Source of the DNA: an uncultured Roseicyclus sp.
GTDB taxonomy: Bacteria > Pseudomonadota > Alphaproteobacteria > Rhodobacterales > Rhodobacteraceae
Assembly: GCA_947489665.1 (NCBI GenBank)
Contig: CANLEH010000002.1
Span: 62,001 to 126,000, forward strand
DNA length: 64,000 nt
Direction: 5' to 3'
A model generated the notes under the pieces. That model had not been told where the DNA came from. It was given only the letters and a program-made list of their open reading frames with translations, and ran no database searches. Shown one piece after another: positions 51,591 through 60,280 of this stretch. How positions within the stretch are numbered: position 1 is the first letter of the stretch; the number at the start of each line of letters is the position of its first letter. The translations under genes and the position numbers were made by a program.

Positions 51591-52066
51591 CGGGTCTCGG
51601 CGTAGCCTGCGTAATCACCCGGGTCGATGAAGTTGATATCCTCGGCGCCCCAGGTGTCGTCGTCGGGTGTATCGAGCGTCAGCACGATCGAGATGTAGCG
51701 GCCCGGCTGGCCGGAATTGAGCGCGGCCACGCCGGTCTCGGTCTCAATGGCAAAGGGGATGATCGCCACGGGAAGGCCATCAGGCGAGGTGCGGTAACGC
51801 GCGGGCAGGATCATGCCGTCCCACGTTGCGCCAGCCTCGCCCCGCGTGCCGTCCCAAAGCTCTTCGGCGGTCTCGGGGTTAACGGCGGCCTCAGCGAAGA
51901 AGTCGGCATTCGTGGCGTTGGAATGGGGCGCGATCAACGATGCGTCCTGCGCGCGCATGCCGTGCAGAACGGCAGACGCGACGGCCTCAGCGCTTTGGGT
52001 TTGGGCAGGGGCCGCAGCGCCGGTGGTCAACAGGGCGCCGAGCGCCACAAAAAAAACGCGTGTCAT
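51587..52066 (-). CDS. secreted hypothetical protein (159 aa)
   Basis: Signal peptide (RVFFVALGALLTTGAAAPAQ) followed by about 138 residues rich in Ala, Asp and Thr with no cysteines or recognised domain; VASAVLHGMRAQDASLIAPHSNATNADFFAEAA and RYISIVLTLDTPDDDTW are the most structured parts. Probably periplasmic. Divergent from dmdA with a 74-base gap. Confidence 0.7.
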   Translation of the reverse strand: MTRVFFVALGALLTTGAAAPAQTQSAEAVASAVLHGMRAQDASLIAPHSNATNADFFAEAAVNPETAEELWDGTRGEAGATWDGMILPARYRTSPDGLPVAIIPFAIETETGVAALNSGQPGRYISIVLTLDTPDDDTWGAEDINFIDPGDYAGYAETR

Positions 52067-52140
52067 GGAAAAAATCCTTCAATGAGATGGCCTAACCCTA
52101 AGACACAAAATGACTTTCGCCAAGGTAAGGAGACCCGGCC

Positions 52141-53244
52141 ATGGCATTGATTTCACCGTCCCGCCGGTTGCGCAGAACGCCGTTTTCCGAGGGCGTCGAG
52201 GCGGCCGGCGTAAAGGCCTACACGATCTATAACCGCATGTTATTGCCCACTGTTTTCCGCTCGGTCGAGGAGGACTACCGCCATCTGAAGGATGCGGTGC
52301 AGCTGTGGGACGTGGCGGTTGAGCGCCAGGTTGAGGTGCGCGGGCCCGATGCAGGCAAGCTGATCCAGATGCTGACCCCGCGCGACCTGCGCGGCATGCT
52401 GCCAGGGCAGTGCTATTACATGCCAGTGGTCGATGAGACGGGCGGCATGCTGAACGATCCGGTGGTCGTGAAGCTGAGCGAGGATCGCTGGTGGATCTCG
52501 ATCGCAGACAGCGATTTGTTGTTGTGGGTCAAGGGGGTAGCCTATGGCTATCGCCTGGATGTGCTGGTCGATGAACCCGACGTATCACCCCTGGCCGTAC
52601 AAGGCCCCAAGGCCGATGAGCTGATGGCGCGGGTCTTTGGCGATAGCATCCGGGACGTGAAATTCTTCCGCTTCGGCTGGTTCGATTTTCAGGGTCGCAG
52701 CATGGCGATTGCCCGGTCTGGTTATTCGAAACAGGGCGGATTCGAGATTTACGTAGAAGGCTCCGATATCGGCATGCCGCTTTGGAATGCGTTGATGGAG
52801 GCTGGCAAAGACCTTGATGTACATGCCGGATGCCCAAACAACATCGAGCGGATCGAAGGCGGATTATTGAGTTATGGCAATGACATGACCGACGATAACA
52901 CGCCTCATGAATGCGGGCTTGGACGGTTCTGCAACACCGCGACCGCGATTGGGTGCATTGGCCGCGACGCTCTGCTACGGGTGTCGATGGAAGGTCCGGT
53001 GCAGCAAATCCGGCCAATCGCGATCAACGCGACGTCCTTGCCGAGCTGCGATCGCGCCTGGCCGCTTTTGGCCGGTTCGCGCCGTGTGGGACAGGTGACA
53101 TCGGCGGCGATGAGCCCCGATTTCAAGGAAGGGGTCGCCATTGGCATGGTGCGCATGACCCACTGGGATGCGGGCACACCCCTGCATCTGGAGACGCCGG
53201 AGGGCAGCTTTGATGCTGAAGTCCGGGAAGATTTTTGGAAATGA
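52141..53244 (+). CDS. dmdA: dimethylsulfoniopropionate demethylase DmdA
   Basis: Tetrahydrofolate-dependent removal of a methyl group from DMSP to give methylmercaptopropionate, the first step of the demethylation route. The 367-residue glycine-cleavage-T-fold protein has the DmdA-typical start SRRLRRTPFSEGVEAAGVKAYTIYNRMLLPTVF, then VQLWDVAVERQVEVRGPDA, SPLAVQGPKADELMARVFG, ARSGYSKQGGFEIYVEG and HAGCPNNIERIEGGLLSYGNDMT. AAGGAG precedes the ATG. It is followed by acuI, the arrangement known in Ruegeria, which argues strongly against a generic aminomethyltransferase. Confidence 0.93.
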   Translation: MALISPSRRLRRTPFSEGVEAAGVKAYTIYNRMLLPTVFRSVEEDYRHLKDAVQLWDVAVERQVEVRGPDAGKLIQMLTPRDLRGMLPGQCYYMPVVDETGGMLNDPVVVKLSEDRWWISIADSDLLLWVKGVAYGYRLDVLVDEPDVSPLAVQGPKADELMARVFGDSIRDVKFFRFGWFDFQGRSMAIARSGYSKQGGFEIYVEGSDIGMPLWNALMEAGKDLDVHAGCPNNIERIEGGLLSYGNDMTDDNTPHECGLGRFCNTATAIGCIGRDALLRVSMEGPVQQIRPIAINATSLPSCDRAWPLLAGSRRVGQVTSAAMSPDFKEGVAIGMVRMTHWDAGTPLHLETPEGSFDAEVREDFWK

Positions 53245-53289
53245 ATCCAGCGTTCTGCTGGGCGTTCTTAAAGTGACGGGAGAGATGAG

Positions 53290-54282
53290 ATGAGCTTTAA
53301 TGCCCTGGTGGTCGAGAAGAATGACGAAGGCAAGACCAGCGCCGCAGTCACCCAGATCACCGATGATCAGCTGCCCGACGGTGATGTGACTGTGGCGGTC
53401 GAGTATTCGACCGTGAACTACAAGGATGGCCTGTGCATCGGGCCGGGCGGCGGGCTTGTACGGACCTACCCGCATGTGCCGGGCATCGACTTTAGCGGTA
53501 CTGTCGAAGCCTCTGATAACCCGAACTATTCTGCCGGTGACAAGGTTGTCCTGACGGGCTGGCGCGTGGGTGAGGCGCACTGGGGCGGCTATGCTCAGAA
53601 GGCGCGCGTGAAGGGCGATTGGTTGGTGCCGCTGCCCGATGGGCTGACGAGCCGTCAGGCAATGGCCGTGGGCACGGCTGGATTTACCGCCATGCTGGCC
53701 GTTATGGCGCTTGAAGATCACGGTCTAACCCCCGGAAACGGTGAGGTTTTGGTGACGGGTGCCGCCGGTGGCGTGGGCTCCGTCGCGACTGCAATTCTCG
53801 CTAATCTGGGCTATGAGGTGGCCGCTGTAACGGGGCGGCCGGAGCAGGCGGATTACCTGAAATCGTTGGGTGCAAGCCGGATCGTTCCCCGCGAGGAGCT
53901 GAACGAAACCACGAAAAGACCTTTGGAAGCAGAGACTTGGGCCGGGTGCGTGGACGCCGTGGGCGGCGACATGTTGGCCCGTGTGCTGGGGCAGATGAAA
54001 TATGGCGCCTCCGTCTCGGCCGTCGGCCTGGCCGGTGGCGCGGGACTGCCTGCAACCGTAATTCCCTTTTTGTTGCGGGGGGTTAACCTGCTTGGCATCG
54101 ACTCCGTGATGCAGCCCTACGACAACCGAGTGCGGGCCTGGCAGCGTATCGCCAAGGACCTACCGATGGACAAGCTTGAGGCGATGGTTCAGCCCGCGAC
54201 GCTGGCCGATCTGCCCGATCTTGGCCGCGCGATCCTGAAGGGTGGTGTGCGGGGCCGCGTCGTGGTTGACGTGAACGCATGA
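53290..54282 (+). CDS. acuI: acrylyl-CoA reductase AcuI
   Basis: NADPH-dependent medium-chain reductase converting acryloyl-CoA to propionyl-CoA, which clears the toxic product of DMSP cleavage. The 330-residue YhdH-type protein contains STVNYKDGLCIG, HVPGIDFSGTVEAS, WRVGEAHWGGYAQKARV, the nucleotide-binding VTGAAGGVGSVATAILANLGY and LKGGVRGRVVVDV at the end. No zinc ligands, as expected. It lies 45 bases after dmdA. Only the demethylation enzyme and the reductase are present here; no DMSP lyase gene is in the window. Confidence 0.93.
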   Translation: MSFNALVVEKNDEGKTSAAVTQITDDQLPDGDVTVAVEYSTVNYKDGLCIGPGGGLVRTYPHVPGIDFSGTVEASDNPNYSAGDKVVLTGWRVGEAHWGGYAQKARVKGDWLVPLPDGLTSRQAMAVGTAGFTAMLAVMALEDHGLTPGNGEVLVTGAAGGVGSVATAILANLGYEVAAVTGRPEQADYLKSLGASRIVPREELNETTKRPLEAETWAGCVDAVGGDMLARVLGQMKYGASVSAVGLAGGAGLPATVIPFLLRGVNLLGIDSVMQPYDNRVRAWQRIAKDLPMDKLEAMVQPATLADLPDLGRAILKGGVRGRVVVDVNA

Positions 54283-54294
54283 CACCCGAAACCC

Positions 54295-54345
54295 TGACCA
54301 TCTGGTCACATATGTGACCGTTTGGTCGGAGTTTTTCGCGAAAAA
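54295..54345. repeat. cluster of palindromes between acuI and the Lrp gene
   Basis: TGACCA-TC-TGGTCA (54295-54308), GGTCACATATGTGACC (54304-54319) and TTTTTCGCGAAAAA (54332-54345) follow each other in the 83-base gap between convergent genes. A near direct repeat TTTGGTCGGAGTTT/TTTGGTCAGAGTTT also occurs at about 54321 and 54353. The last palindrome can act as a bidirectional terminator; the GGTCA palindromes could also be a regulator site. Confidence 0.55.
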
Positions 54346-54365
54346 GCGTCCATTTGGTCAGAGTT

Positions 54366-54824
54366 TCAGAGGGGCAGGGCCTGCCCCTCTTTCAATTCCT
54401 CCATCACGAAGCTGGCGGAGACGTCGCCCATCTCCACTCGCTCGATCAACCGCTGATAGAGGCGGTCGTAATCGGCCATGTCCGCGACGCGGGCGCGGAT
54501 CAGATAATCCAGATCGCCGGTCATCCGGTAGACGCCGAGAATCTCCGGGATCGCGCGTACGGCGCGGCGGAACTGATCGAGCCAGTCTGCAGAATGGTGC
54601 GCGGCGCGGACTTGGATGAAGACCATCAGGCCGAGGCCGATGGCGGTGGGGTCCACGATGGCAACACGGCCTTTGATGACCCCGCGCTCTTCCAGCGCCT
54701 TGATGCGGCGCCAGACGGCATTGCGGCTTAGGCCGACATGGCGGCCCAGTTCCTCCAACGGTTCATCGGCACGGGCTTGCAGATGGGTGAGGATTCGGCG
54801 GTCAGTTTCATCAAGTGTCATCAT
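54366..54824 (-). CDS. Lrp/AsnC family transcriptional regulator
   Basis: 152 residues from ATG 54824 (54821 is also possible). N-terminal HTH: LDETDRRILTHLQARADEPLEELGRHVGLSRNAVWRRIKALEERGVI; the C-terminal RAM/AsnC effector domain follows with VFIQVRAAHHSADWLDQF and VYRMTGDLDYLIRARVADMADYDRL. Typical length. Divergent from the DUF6356-glutamine amidotransferase pair, which may be its target. Confidence 0.92.
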   Translation of the reverse strand: MMTLDETDRRILTHLQARADEPLEELGRHVGLSRNAVWRRIKALEERGVIKGRVAIVDPTAIGLGLMVFIQVRAAHHSADWLDQFRRAVRAIPEILGVYRMTGDLDYLIRARVADMADYDRLYQRLIERVEMGDVSASFVMEELKEGQALPL

Positions 54825-54942
54825 GCTGGGGCATTTATCGGGAAATCCTCCACACGTCACGCAGAATTCACCAGATATTTGGGAGCGTTTCCCCAAAGAT
54901 CCGTGACAGTCTTTGCGAAAGCACGAACAGGAGTATCCCCAC

Positions 54943-55149
54943 ATGATCAACCGCGTCTTCTTTGAGCATCCCGCAAGTGTGGATGAAAGCTACCTTCAGC
55001 ATGCGGCTTTTGCGGGCAGGTTTTCGGGCAAGCTGTTTCTGGCGGCAGGTGCCGCGGCGGTGCACGCGGTAATCCCGTGTCTGTTCGAGAAGACCGCGAG
55101 CCGGATGATTGCCGAGATGTACGCCAAGACCCACAATCGGGGCGCGTGA
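54943..55149 (+). CDS. DUF6356 family small protein (68 aa)
   Basis: ATG 54943 with AGGAG upstream. The sequence INRVFFEHPASVDESYLQHAAFAGRFSGKLFLAAGAAAVHAVIPCLFEKTASRMI matches a small conserved alphaproteobacterial family with one hydrophobic helix (LFLAAGAAAVHAVIPCLF), so it is probably membrane-associated. One base separates it from the next gene, forming an operon. Function unknown. Confidence 0.78.
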   Translation: MINRVFFEHPASVDESYLQHAAFAGRFSGKLFLAAGAAAVHAVIPCLFEKTASRMIAEMYAKTHNRGA

Positions 55150-55150
55150 G

Positions 55151-55945
55151 ATGTGCCGATGGGCGGCCTATCTGGGTGCGCCAATCTTCATCGAAGATCT
55201 GGTCAGCGCGCCGGGCCATTCCCTGATCGAGCAATCGCGGCAAGCGACGGAGTGCAAGACCGCGACCAATGCTGATGGGTTCGGGCTGGCCTGGTATGCG
55301 GAGCGGCCTGAGCCGGGGCTTTACCGGGATGTGTTTCCGGCATGGTCTGATCCGAATTTGGCAGCGCTTTGCCGAACGGTGAAATCCCACGCGTTTCTGG
55401 CCCATGTGCGCGCGTCCACGGGTGCAGCGACCAGCCGGAACAATTGCCATCCCTTTGCCCATGGGCGGTGGAGTTTCATGCACAACGGCCAGATCGGCGG
55501 GTTTGACGGGTTTCGACGCCGCGCGGATATGGGCGTGAGTGATGCGCTTTATCCGTATCGCAAGGGCGCCACGGACAGCGAGTTACTGTTTCTTTACGCT
55601 TTGGAGGCAGGGTTGGACGCGGACCCGGTGGGGGCCATGGTTGCCGCGCATGACGCCTTGCGCGAATTGTCGATCACTCACGGAACGGCCCCGCACCTGC
55701 GATCCTCAGCGGCGTGGAGCGACGGGCGCAGATTGTACGCTCTGCGCCTGTCCTCCGACGCGATTGCGCCCTCGGTCTATTACCGGTGGAGTGCGTCACG
55801 GCAAGGATGGGCCGTGGTGAGTGAGCCGTTAGAAATCGGGCAGGGTGGCTGGACGGAGCTGCCCGCCGGACATGTCGCAGTGTTTGAGGGGGATAGGGTT
55901 GAGGTGCAGGAACTGGTCAGGTCAGCTTTTCAAGCTTCAGCGTGA
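55151..55945 (+). CDS. class II glutamine amidotransferase (YafJ/EgtC-like)
   Basis: 264 residues. The N-terminal nucleophile cysteine is residue 2 (MCRWAAYLG), and the other Ntn-hydrolase residues are visible in ATNADGFGLAWY, FLAHVRASTG, NCHPFAHGRWSFMHNGQIGGF and RKGATDSELLF. The stand-alone amidotransferase family includes EgtC and YafJ; a partner synthetase is not adjacent, so the real substrate is unknown. It overlaps the next, convergent gene by 29 bases. Confidence 0.9.
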   Translation: MCRWAAYLGAPIFIEDLVSAPGHSLIEQSRQATECKTATNADGFGLAWYAERPEPGLYRDVFPAWSDPNLAALCRTVKSHAFLAHVRASTGAATSRNNCHPFAHGRWSFMHNGQIGGFDGFRRRADMGVSDALYPYRKGATDSELLFLYALEAGLDADPVGAMVAAHDALRELSITHGTAPHLRSSAAWSDGRRLYALRLSSDAIAPSVYYRWSASRQGWAVVSEPLEIGQGGWTELPAGHVAVFEGDRVEVQELVRSAFQASA

Positions 55946-56294
55946 CCCCGTCTTTGTTGTCACCTGGACTGTCGCTGATCAGGAAGAAGACATAGCCATC
56001 CGGTTTGAGGGTGAATTCCCTTGGCCTTGCATTCTTGATCGCCTCTTCGGGGGTATCGAACCCACCATTGTCGTCCACGACAAGGCCATCCGCGCGCGGT
56101 GTGGCGAAGGCCGGGGACCATACCACAAACCGCGTTCGCCAGCGCGGGGGCGAGCCGGTGCTCCACGCGGTTCGATCGCTCCCCCCTTCAATGGCCTGAA
56201 CGCGATACGTTCCGGGGCCAAAATGGCCGCCAAAAAAGGAGCGGTCGGGTCTTCCCTCGTCTCTGGCGCCGAGCGTGAACGTAAAGGGTTCCAT
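55917..56294 (-). CDS. hypothetical protein (125 aa)
   Basis: Soluble, beta-rich sequence (FTFTLGARDEGRPDRSFFGGHFGPGTYRVQAIEGG ... PREFTLKPDGYVFFLISDSP) with many Gly, Pro and Arg; no signal peptide or cysteine and no family recognised. The 29-base overlap with the amidotransferase end and the reasonable composition support it as a gene. Function unknown. Confidence 0.55.
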   Translation of the reverse strand: MEPFTFTLGARDEGRPDRSFFGGHFGPGTYRVQAIEGGSDRTAWSTGSPPRWRTRFVVWSPAFATPRADGLVVDDNGGFDTPEEAIKNARPREFTLKPDGYVFFLISDSPGDNKDGVTLKLEKLT

Positions 56295-56360
56295 GTTGGT
56301 ATGCTCCGGTTCGGTTGGTGTTTGGCGGAGCGTAACACAGAAGCGCCAAAAAACACGGGG

Positions 56361-56981
56361 TTAGTGCCCCACGTAGAGATCACCACGATGGTTGATCGCG
56401 ACGATCCCGTTCACCATGGCAACCCCAAGCAGCGACCAGCCGACAAGCACCGGATCCAGCAGCGCGAAGGCGGCGGCGAAGATCAGGGCGTCGACGCCGA
56501 ATTGCACATAGCCCGCGCGCAGGCCGGTCTTTTCCTGCAGGTAATAGGCGAGGATGCCGATCCCGCCGAGGGACGCGCCATGACGGAAGATCGCGAGCAC
56601 CCCGAGGCCAAGCGTGGCGCCGGCAAGGAAGGCCGCGACGCCGGGATGGATATAGTCGAGGCGCAGGACGTGGGGCGCAAGCTCGGCCATCACCGACAAA
56701 AGCGTCACGCCGATCACGGTCTTGAGCACGAAGCGCCAGCCGAGGCGCATCAGCGCCAGCGCATAGAACGGGATGTTCACCACAAAAAATACCCAACCGA
56801 AGGACCAGCCGCTGACATAGCTGACCAACACGGCAAGGCCCGCGACCTGACCAGTGATGAGGCCCGCATGGGTCAGCAGGTGAATGCCGAGTGCGCACAA
56901 TGCTGTGCCGAGGATCAGCGCCTGCGCGTCCTCGAACGGGGTATGTTGATGGCCTTCGGATCTGAGGTCAATTTGGGTCAT
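56361..56981 (-). CDS. YitT family membrane protein
   Basis: 206 residues from ATG 56981; ATG 56993 would add four. Five hydrophobic segments (LILGTALCALGIHLLTHAGLI, AGLAVLVSYVSGW, WVFFVVNIPFYALALMRLG, TVIGVTLLSVMAELAP, YVQFGVDALIFAAAFALL) fit the DUF161/YitT fold, including the glycine-rich GASLGGIGILAYYLQEKTG loop. Family function unknown, possibly transport. Single gene. Confidence 0.85.
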   Translation of the reverse strand: MTQIDLRSEGHQHTPFEDAQALILGTALCALGIHLLTHAGLITGQVAGLAVLVSYVSGWSFGWVFFVVNIPFYALALMRLGWRFVLKTVIGVTLLSVMAELAPHVLRLDYIHPGVAAFLAGATLGLGVLAIFRHGASLGGIGILAYYLQEKTGLRAGYVQFGVDALIFAAAFALLDPVLVGWSLLGVAMVNGIVAINHRGDLYVGH

Positions 56982-57109
56982 GTTTGCTGACATAAAAGAG
57001 TGTCTGAACAAATCAATAGCCCGAGGCGCTGTGCGAGGCGGCTATGCACGGCGTGCATGGAATTTGGCGGCGATTGCTCAAGTCTTGGGCAGGGTCGCAA
57101 CCCGCGCGC

Positions 57110-57865
57110 CTAGATCGAGCCTGCTTCGACCATGTAATTGTTGGCAGAACACATCGCCGCATCATCGGAGGCGAGGAACAGGGCCATGCGCACGACGTAG
57201 ACCGGGTCGATGGGGTCGGGCAGGCATTGGCGGGCGGTTTGGGCGGCGAGTGCCTCGTCCGTGACCCAGAGCTCTTTCTGACGGTCGGTCATGATCCAGC
57301 CGGGGACCACGGTGTTCACGCGGATGCGGTGGCGGCCCAGATCACGCGCCATGGTCCGGGTCAGGCCGTGCACGGCAGCTTTGGCCGTGGCATAGGCGGG
57401 GAAGCCGCCGCCGGCCTCCCACCATGAATTGGAGCCCATGTTGATGATCGAGCCCTTGCCAGCGGCGATCATGCCGGGCGCGACGGATTGGATGGCGAAG
57501 AATATGTGGCGGAGATTGGTTTGCATCCGCTCGTCCCAATAGTCGGGCGTGACGTCCTTCCAGTTATGCCGGTCATCGCGAGCGGCATTGTTGACCAGGA
57601 CCTCGGCCGGGCCGTTGGTAGCGGCGAGTGTGTCGAAGGCCGCGCGCAGGGCGTCGATGTCGCGCAGATCGCAGGGGTGAAACACTGTGCCGGTCTCAGC
57701 GGCGAGCGCGGTGCCGCGTTCAGTGTCGATATCGACGAAGCCCACCTTGGCGCCTTGATCTGCGAAGGCGCGAACGAGCCCTTCGCCAATGCCCGACGCG
57801 CCGCCGGTGATGAAGACACTGGCACCCTTGAGCGAGGGGTAGGTTGCGAATTGCGGTTGGGTCAT
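57110..57865 (-). CDS. short-chain dehydrogenase/reductase
   Basis: 251-residue NAD(P)-binding oxidoreductase. The cofactor motif is FITGGASGIGEGLVRAFADQG with VGFVDID (an acidic residue after the second strand, favouring NAD), NNAARD is the conserved NAG variant, and YATAKAAVHGL holds the catalytic Tyr and Lys. C-terminal WIMTDRQKELWVTDEAL is the substrate loop. The closest types are sugar or polyol dehydrogenases; substrate not determined. Confidence 0.9.
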   Translation of the reverse strand: MTQPQFATYPSLKGASVFITGGASGIGEGLVRAFADQGAKVGFVDIDTERGTALAAETGTVFHPCDLRDIDALRAAFDTLAATNGPAEVLVNNAARDDRHNWKDVTPDYWDERMQTNLRHIFFAIQSVAPGMIAAGKGSIINMGSNSWWEAGGGFPAYATAKAAVHGLTRTMARDLGRHRIRVNTVVPGWIMTDRQKELWVTDEALAAQTARQCLPDPIDPVYVVRMALFLASDDAAMCSANNYMVEAGSI

Positions 57866-57928
57866 GGAAGCAGTCCTTGCAGCGTTGTGTGCAAGGTCGG
57901 ACGCGGCTGCGGAAAGGTCAATGGCTGC

Positions 57929-58333
57929 TCAGGCGACGGGCCAGATGACCTCCCCCTTTTCGTCGTGGACCGGGCCGTCGGGCAGCGTGTCGAGCAGAGC
58001 CTCGACGGTATGGGATGGACGGCAGAGGTCGACACCTTTCGGTGTGCAGACGATGGGGCGGTTCACGAGGATCGGATGGGCAATCATCGCATCGAGCAGG
58101 GCGTCATCGCTGATTGAGGGGTCGGTCAGGCCAAGCTCTTCTGCGTTGGTCTTGTGCGTGCGCAGGGCCCCGCGCGGGGTGAGGTCGGCGGCGGCGAAGA
58201 GACCCAGAAGCTGCGGGCGGGTCCAGCCGGTTTGGAGGTATTCGATGACCTCAGGCTCTGCCCCGGAGGCGCGGATAATGGCGAGGACGTTGCGGGAGGT
58301 TCCGCAGGCGGGATTGTGGTGGATGACGATCAT
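57929..58333 (-). CDS. arsC: arsenate reductase, glutaredoxin-coupled ArsC
   Basis: 134 residues from ATG 58333. The catalytic cysteine is in HHNPACGTSRNVLAIIRASG, followed by the ArsC pattern VIEYLQTGWTRPQLLGLF, LRTHKTNAEELGL, AMIAHPILVNRPIVCTPKGVDLCRPS with the arsenate-binding arginines. No arsenite exporter or ArsR is next to it, so it may be an orphan detoxification gene or a Spx-like relative, but the motif set favours ArsC. Confidence 0.9.
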   Translation of the reverse strand: MIVIHHNPACGTSRNVLAIIRASGAEPEVIEYLQTGWTRPQLLGLFAAADLTPRGALRTHKTNAEELGLTDPSISDDALLDAMIAHPILVNRPIVCTPKGVDLCRPSHTVEALLDTLPDGPVHDEKGEVIWPVA

Positions 58334-58392
58334 GGGGCGTGGCGTAGCGGGGGTTTGTAACAGGGATGTGTCAGTTGGTCCGGCGCGGTGCG

Positions 58393-58692
58393 TCAGGATT
58401 GCGGGATGTTGATGATGCGCTTTGCCCAAAGGATCAACAGAGTGACAAGCAGGGGAGCCAGCCAGGCCATGCCCAAGGCGAAGAAGATGGGGTTTGTCTC
58501 GTCAATGTCAGAGCAGGGGACGTAATTGACCTCGGACCAATCCCTGCGCGTCCCGCAATTCAGGCGGGTTGCTTCGACAAGGCCCGCGATGACGAGGCCC
58601 ATGAAAAACAGGCCGATCGCCGAGGGGATTGAAAGCGCACCCCAAAAGAGGATGCGCCAACGGCGTGGGAGGTGTTTGGGTGGGACCGTCAT
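58393..58692 (-). CDS. hypothetical two-helix membrane protein (99 aa)
   Basis: Two hydrophobic segments (WGALSIPSAIGLFFMGLVIAGLV and FFALGMAWLAPLLVTLLILWA) enclose a loop with two cysteines (LNCGTRRDWSEVNYVPCSD), likely periplasmic and disulfide-bonded. The N-terminus is basic. No family recognised. Confidence 0.65.
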   Translation of the reverse strand: MTVPPKHLPRRWRILFWGALSIPSAIGLFFMGLVIAGLVEATRLNCGTRRDWSEVNYVPCSDIDETNPIFFALGMAWLAPLLVTLLILWAKRIINIPQS

Positions 58693-58765
58693 GGGGGCAC
58701 CTTATGGCCGTCCTGCGGCCCGCCAAGTGGTGGAAAACCCCAGCTTGCCCCTCGTGGCGCTCCGG

Positions 58766-59980
58766 TTAGCCCGCGAGCGCCTTGTTCAGGTTCTCATCGA
58801 TCTTCTCAAGGAAGCCCATCGTGGTCAGCCACTTCTGATCGGGGCCGACGAGAAGCGCGAGGTCCTTGGTCATGAAGCCCGATTCCACGGTTTCCACGAT
58901 CACGCGTTCCAGCGTCTCGGCGAATTCCATGAGCTTGGCGTTGTCGTCGAGCTTGGCACGGTGCTTGAGGCCCCCGGTCCAGGCGTAGATGGAGGCGATG
59001 GAGTTGGTGGAGGTGGCTTTGCCCTCCTGATGGTTGCGGTAGTGGCGCGTGACGGTGCCGTGGGCGGCCTCGGATTCGACGATCTTGCCGTCGGGGGTCA
59101 TCAGAACCGAGGCCATCATGCCGAGCGAGCCGAAGCCTTGGGCCACGACGTCTGATTGCACGTCGCCATCGTAGTTTTTGCAGGCCCAGACGAAACCGCC
59201 GTTCCATTTGATCGCGCAGGCGACCATGTCGTCGATCAGGCGGTGCTGGTATTCGATGCCTTTTTCGTCGAACTGGTCCTTGAATTCGGCGTCGAAGACT
59301 TCCTGAAAGATCTCAAGGAAGCGGCCATCATATTGTTTTAGAATGGTGTTTTTGGTCGAGAGGTAAACGGGCCAGCCGAGGTTGAGGCCGTAGTTGAACG
59401 ACGCCCGCGCGAAGTCATAAATCGATTTATCGATGTTATACATCGACATGAACACGCCGGGGCCGTCTGCCTGGTAGACTTCCCGCTCATCGACGGTGCC
59501 GTCTTCGCCCACGAATTTCATCGTGAGTGTGCCGGGGCCGGGGAACTTCATGTCGGTGGCTTTGTACTGGTCGCCGAAGGCGTGGCGGCCCACGACGATG
59601 GGCTGGGTCCAGCCGGGCACAAGGCGGGGGACGTTTTTGCAGATGATCGGCTGCCGGAAGATCACGCCACCCAGGATGTTGCGGATCGTGCCATTGGGCG
59701 AGCGCCACATCTTCTTGAGGCCGAATTCTTCGACGCGGGCTTCGTCCGGCGTGATGGTGGCGCATTTGACGGCGACGCCGATTTCCTTGGTTTTCTCGGC
59801 CGCGTCGATGGTGATCTGGTCTTCGGTCTCGTCGCGGGCCTCAATGCCCAGATCGTAATAGAGCAGGTCGATGTCGAGATAGGGCAGGATCAGCTTGTCC
59901 TTGATGAAGGCCCACATGATGCGGGTCATCTCGTCGCCGTCCATCTCGACGATGGGGTTGTCTACTTTGATTTTGGTCAT
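58766..59980 (-). CDS. icd: NADP-dependent isocitrate dehydrogenase, homodimeric eukaryotic type
   Basis: Oxidative decarboxylation of isocitrate to 2-oxoglutarate in the TCA cycle. The 404-residue product starts [22 protein letters not shown] and has [21 protein letters not shown] (substrate serine), [55 protein letters not shown] and [25 protein letters not shown], all typical of the class related to eukaryotic IDP enzymes. A second, unrelated IDH lies upstream in the same direction, 300 bases away. Confidence 0.96.
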   Translation of the reverse strand: MTKIKVDNPIVEMDGDEMTRIMWAFIKDKLILPYLDIDLLYYDLGIEARDETEDQITIDAAEKTKEIGVAVKCATITPDEARVEEFGLKKMWRSPNGTIRNILGGVIFRQPIICKNVPRLVPGWTQPIVVGRHAFGDQYKATDMKFPGPGTLTMKFVGEDGTVDEREVYQADGPGVFMSMYNIDKSIYDFARASFNYGLNLGWPVYLSTKNTILKQYDGRFLEIFQEVFDAEFKDQFDEKGIEYQHRLIDDMVACAIKWNGGFVWACKNYDGDVQSDVVAQGFGSLGMMASVLMTPDGKIVESEAAHGTVTRHYRNHQEGKATSTNSIASIYAWTGGLKHRAKLDDNAKLMEFAETLERVIVETVESGFMTKDLALLVGPDQKWLTTMGFLEKIDENLNKALAG

Positions 59981-60050
59981 GTCTGGATCCCGGTCGGTCG
60001 CGATTGTGTTTGGTTAGAGCGGAGTGGGGGGCTTGAGGCAAGGGGTGGGG

Positions 60051-60107
60051 CCTTGCCGGGATGGCATATGGCCCACCCGCCCGCCCCCATACGCCATCCC
60101 GGCAAGG
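60051..60107. repeat. large inverted repeat (21-bp arms) upstream of icd
   Basis: CCTTGCCGGGATGGC at 60051-60065 pairs exactly with GCCATCCCGGCAAGG at 60093-60107, and with the next six bases the arms extend to 21 bp with one mismatch; the 15-base loop is C-rich. It lies 70 bases upstream of the icd start codon on the minus strand, inside the 300-base gap between two IDH genes. Possible 5' leader hairpin of icd or part of a repeated intergenic element. Confidence 0.65.
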
Positions 60108-60200
60108 GGCGGACGATGCGTGGGCTGTGAGGACGGATTTTTGCTGAGAAGCGGTTCAGGGAGCAGTGTGCTCCTGAACGCGCATGGTCGAGGGTCTTCC

Positions 60201-60269
60201 GAGTCGTCCGGGCGTCAAGGACAAGCCGCTTGCGCGGTCGCTTTGCGATCCTTGACCCCCGGAAGACTC
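60201..60269. repeat. second large imperfect palindrome between the IDH genes
   Basis: CCGGGCGTCAAGGA (60208-60221) faces TCCTTGACCCCCGG (60249-60262) with 13 of 14 pairs, enclosed by GAGTC/GACTC (60201-60205/60265-60269). The loop holds further GC-rich pairings. It starts 12 bases past the stop codon of the monomeric IDH on the minus strand, a terminator position, but has no T run. The rest of 60000-60280 shows no coding frame of interest. Confidence 0.6.
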
Positions 60270-60280
60270 GGGGTTTGACG

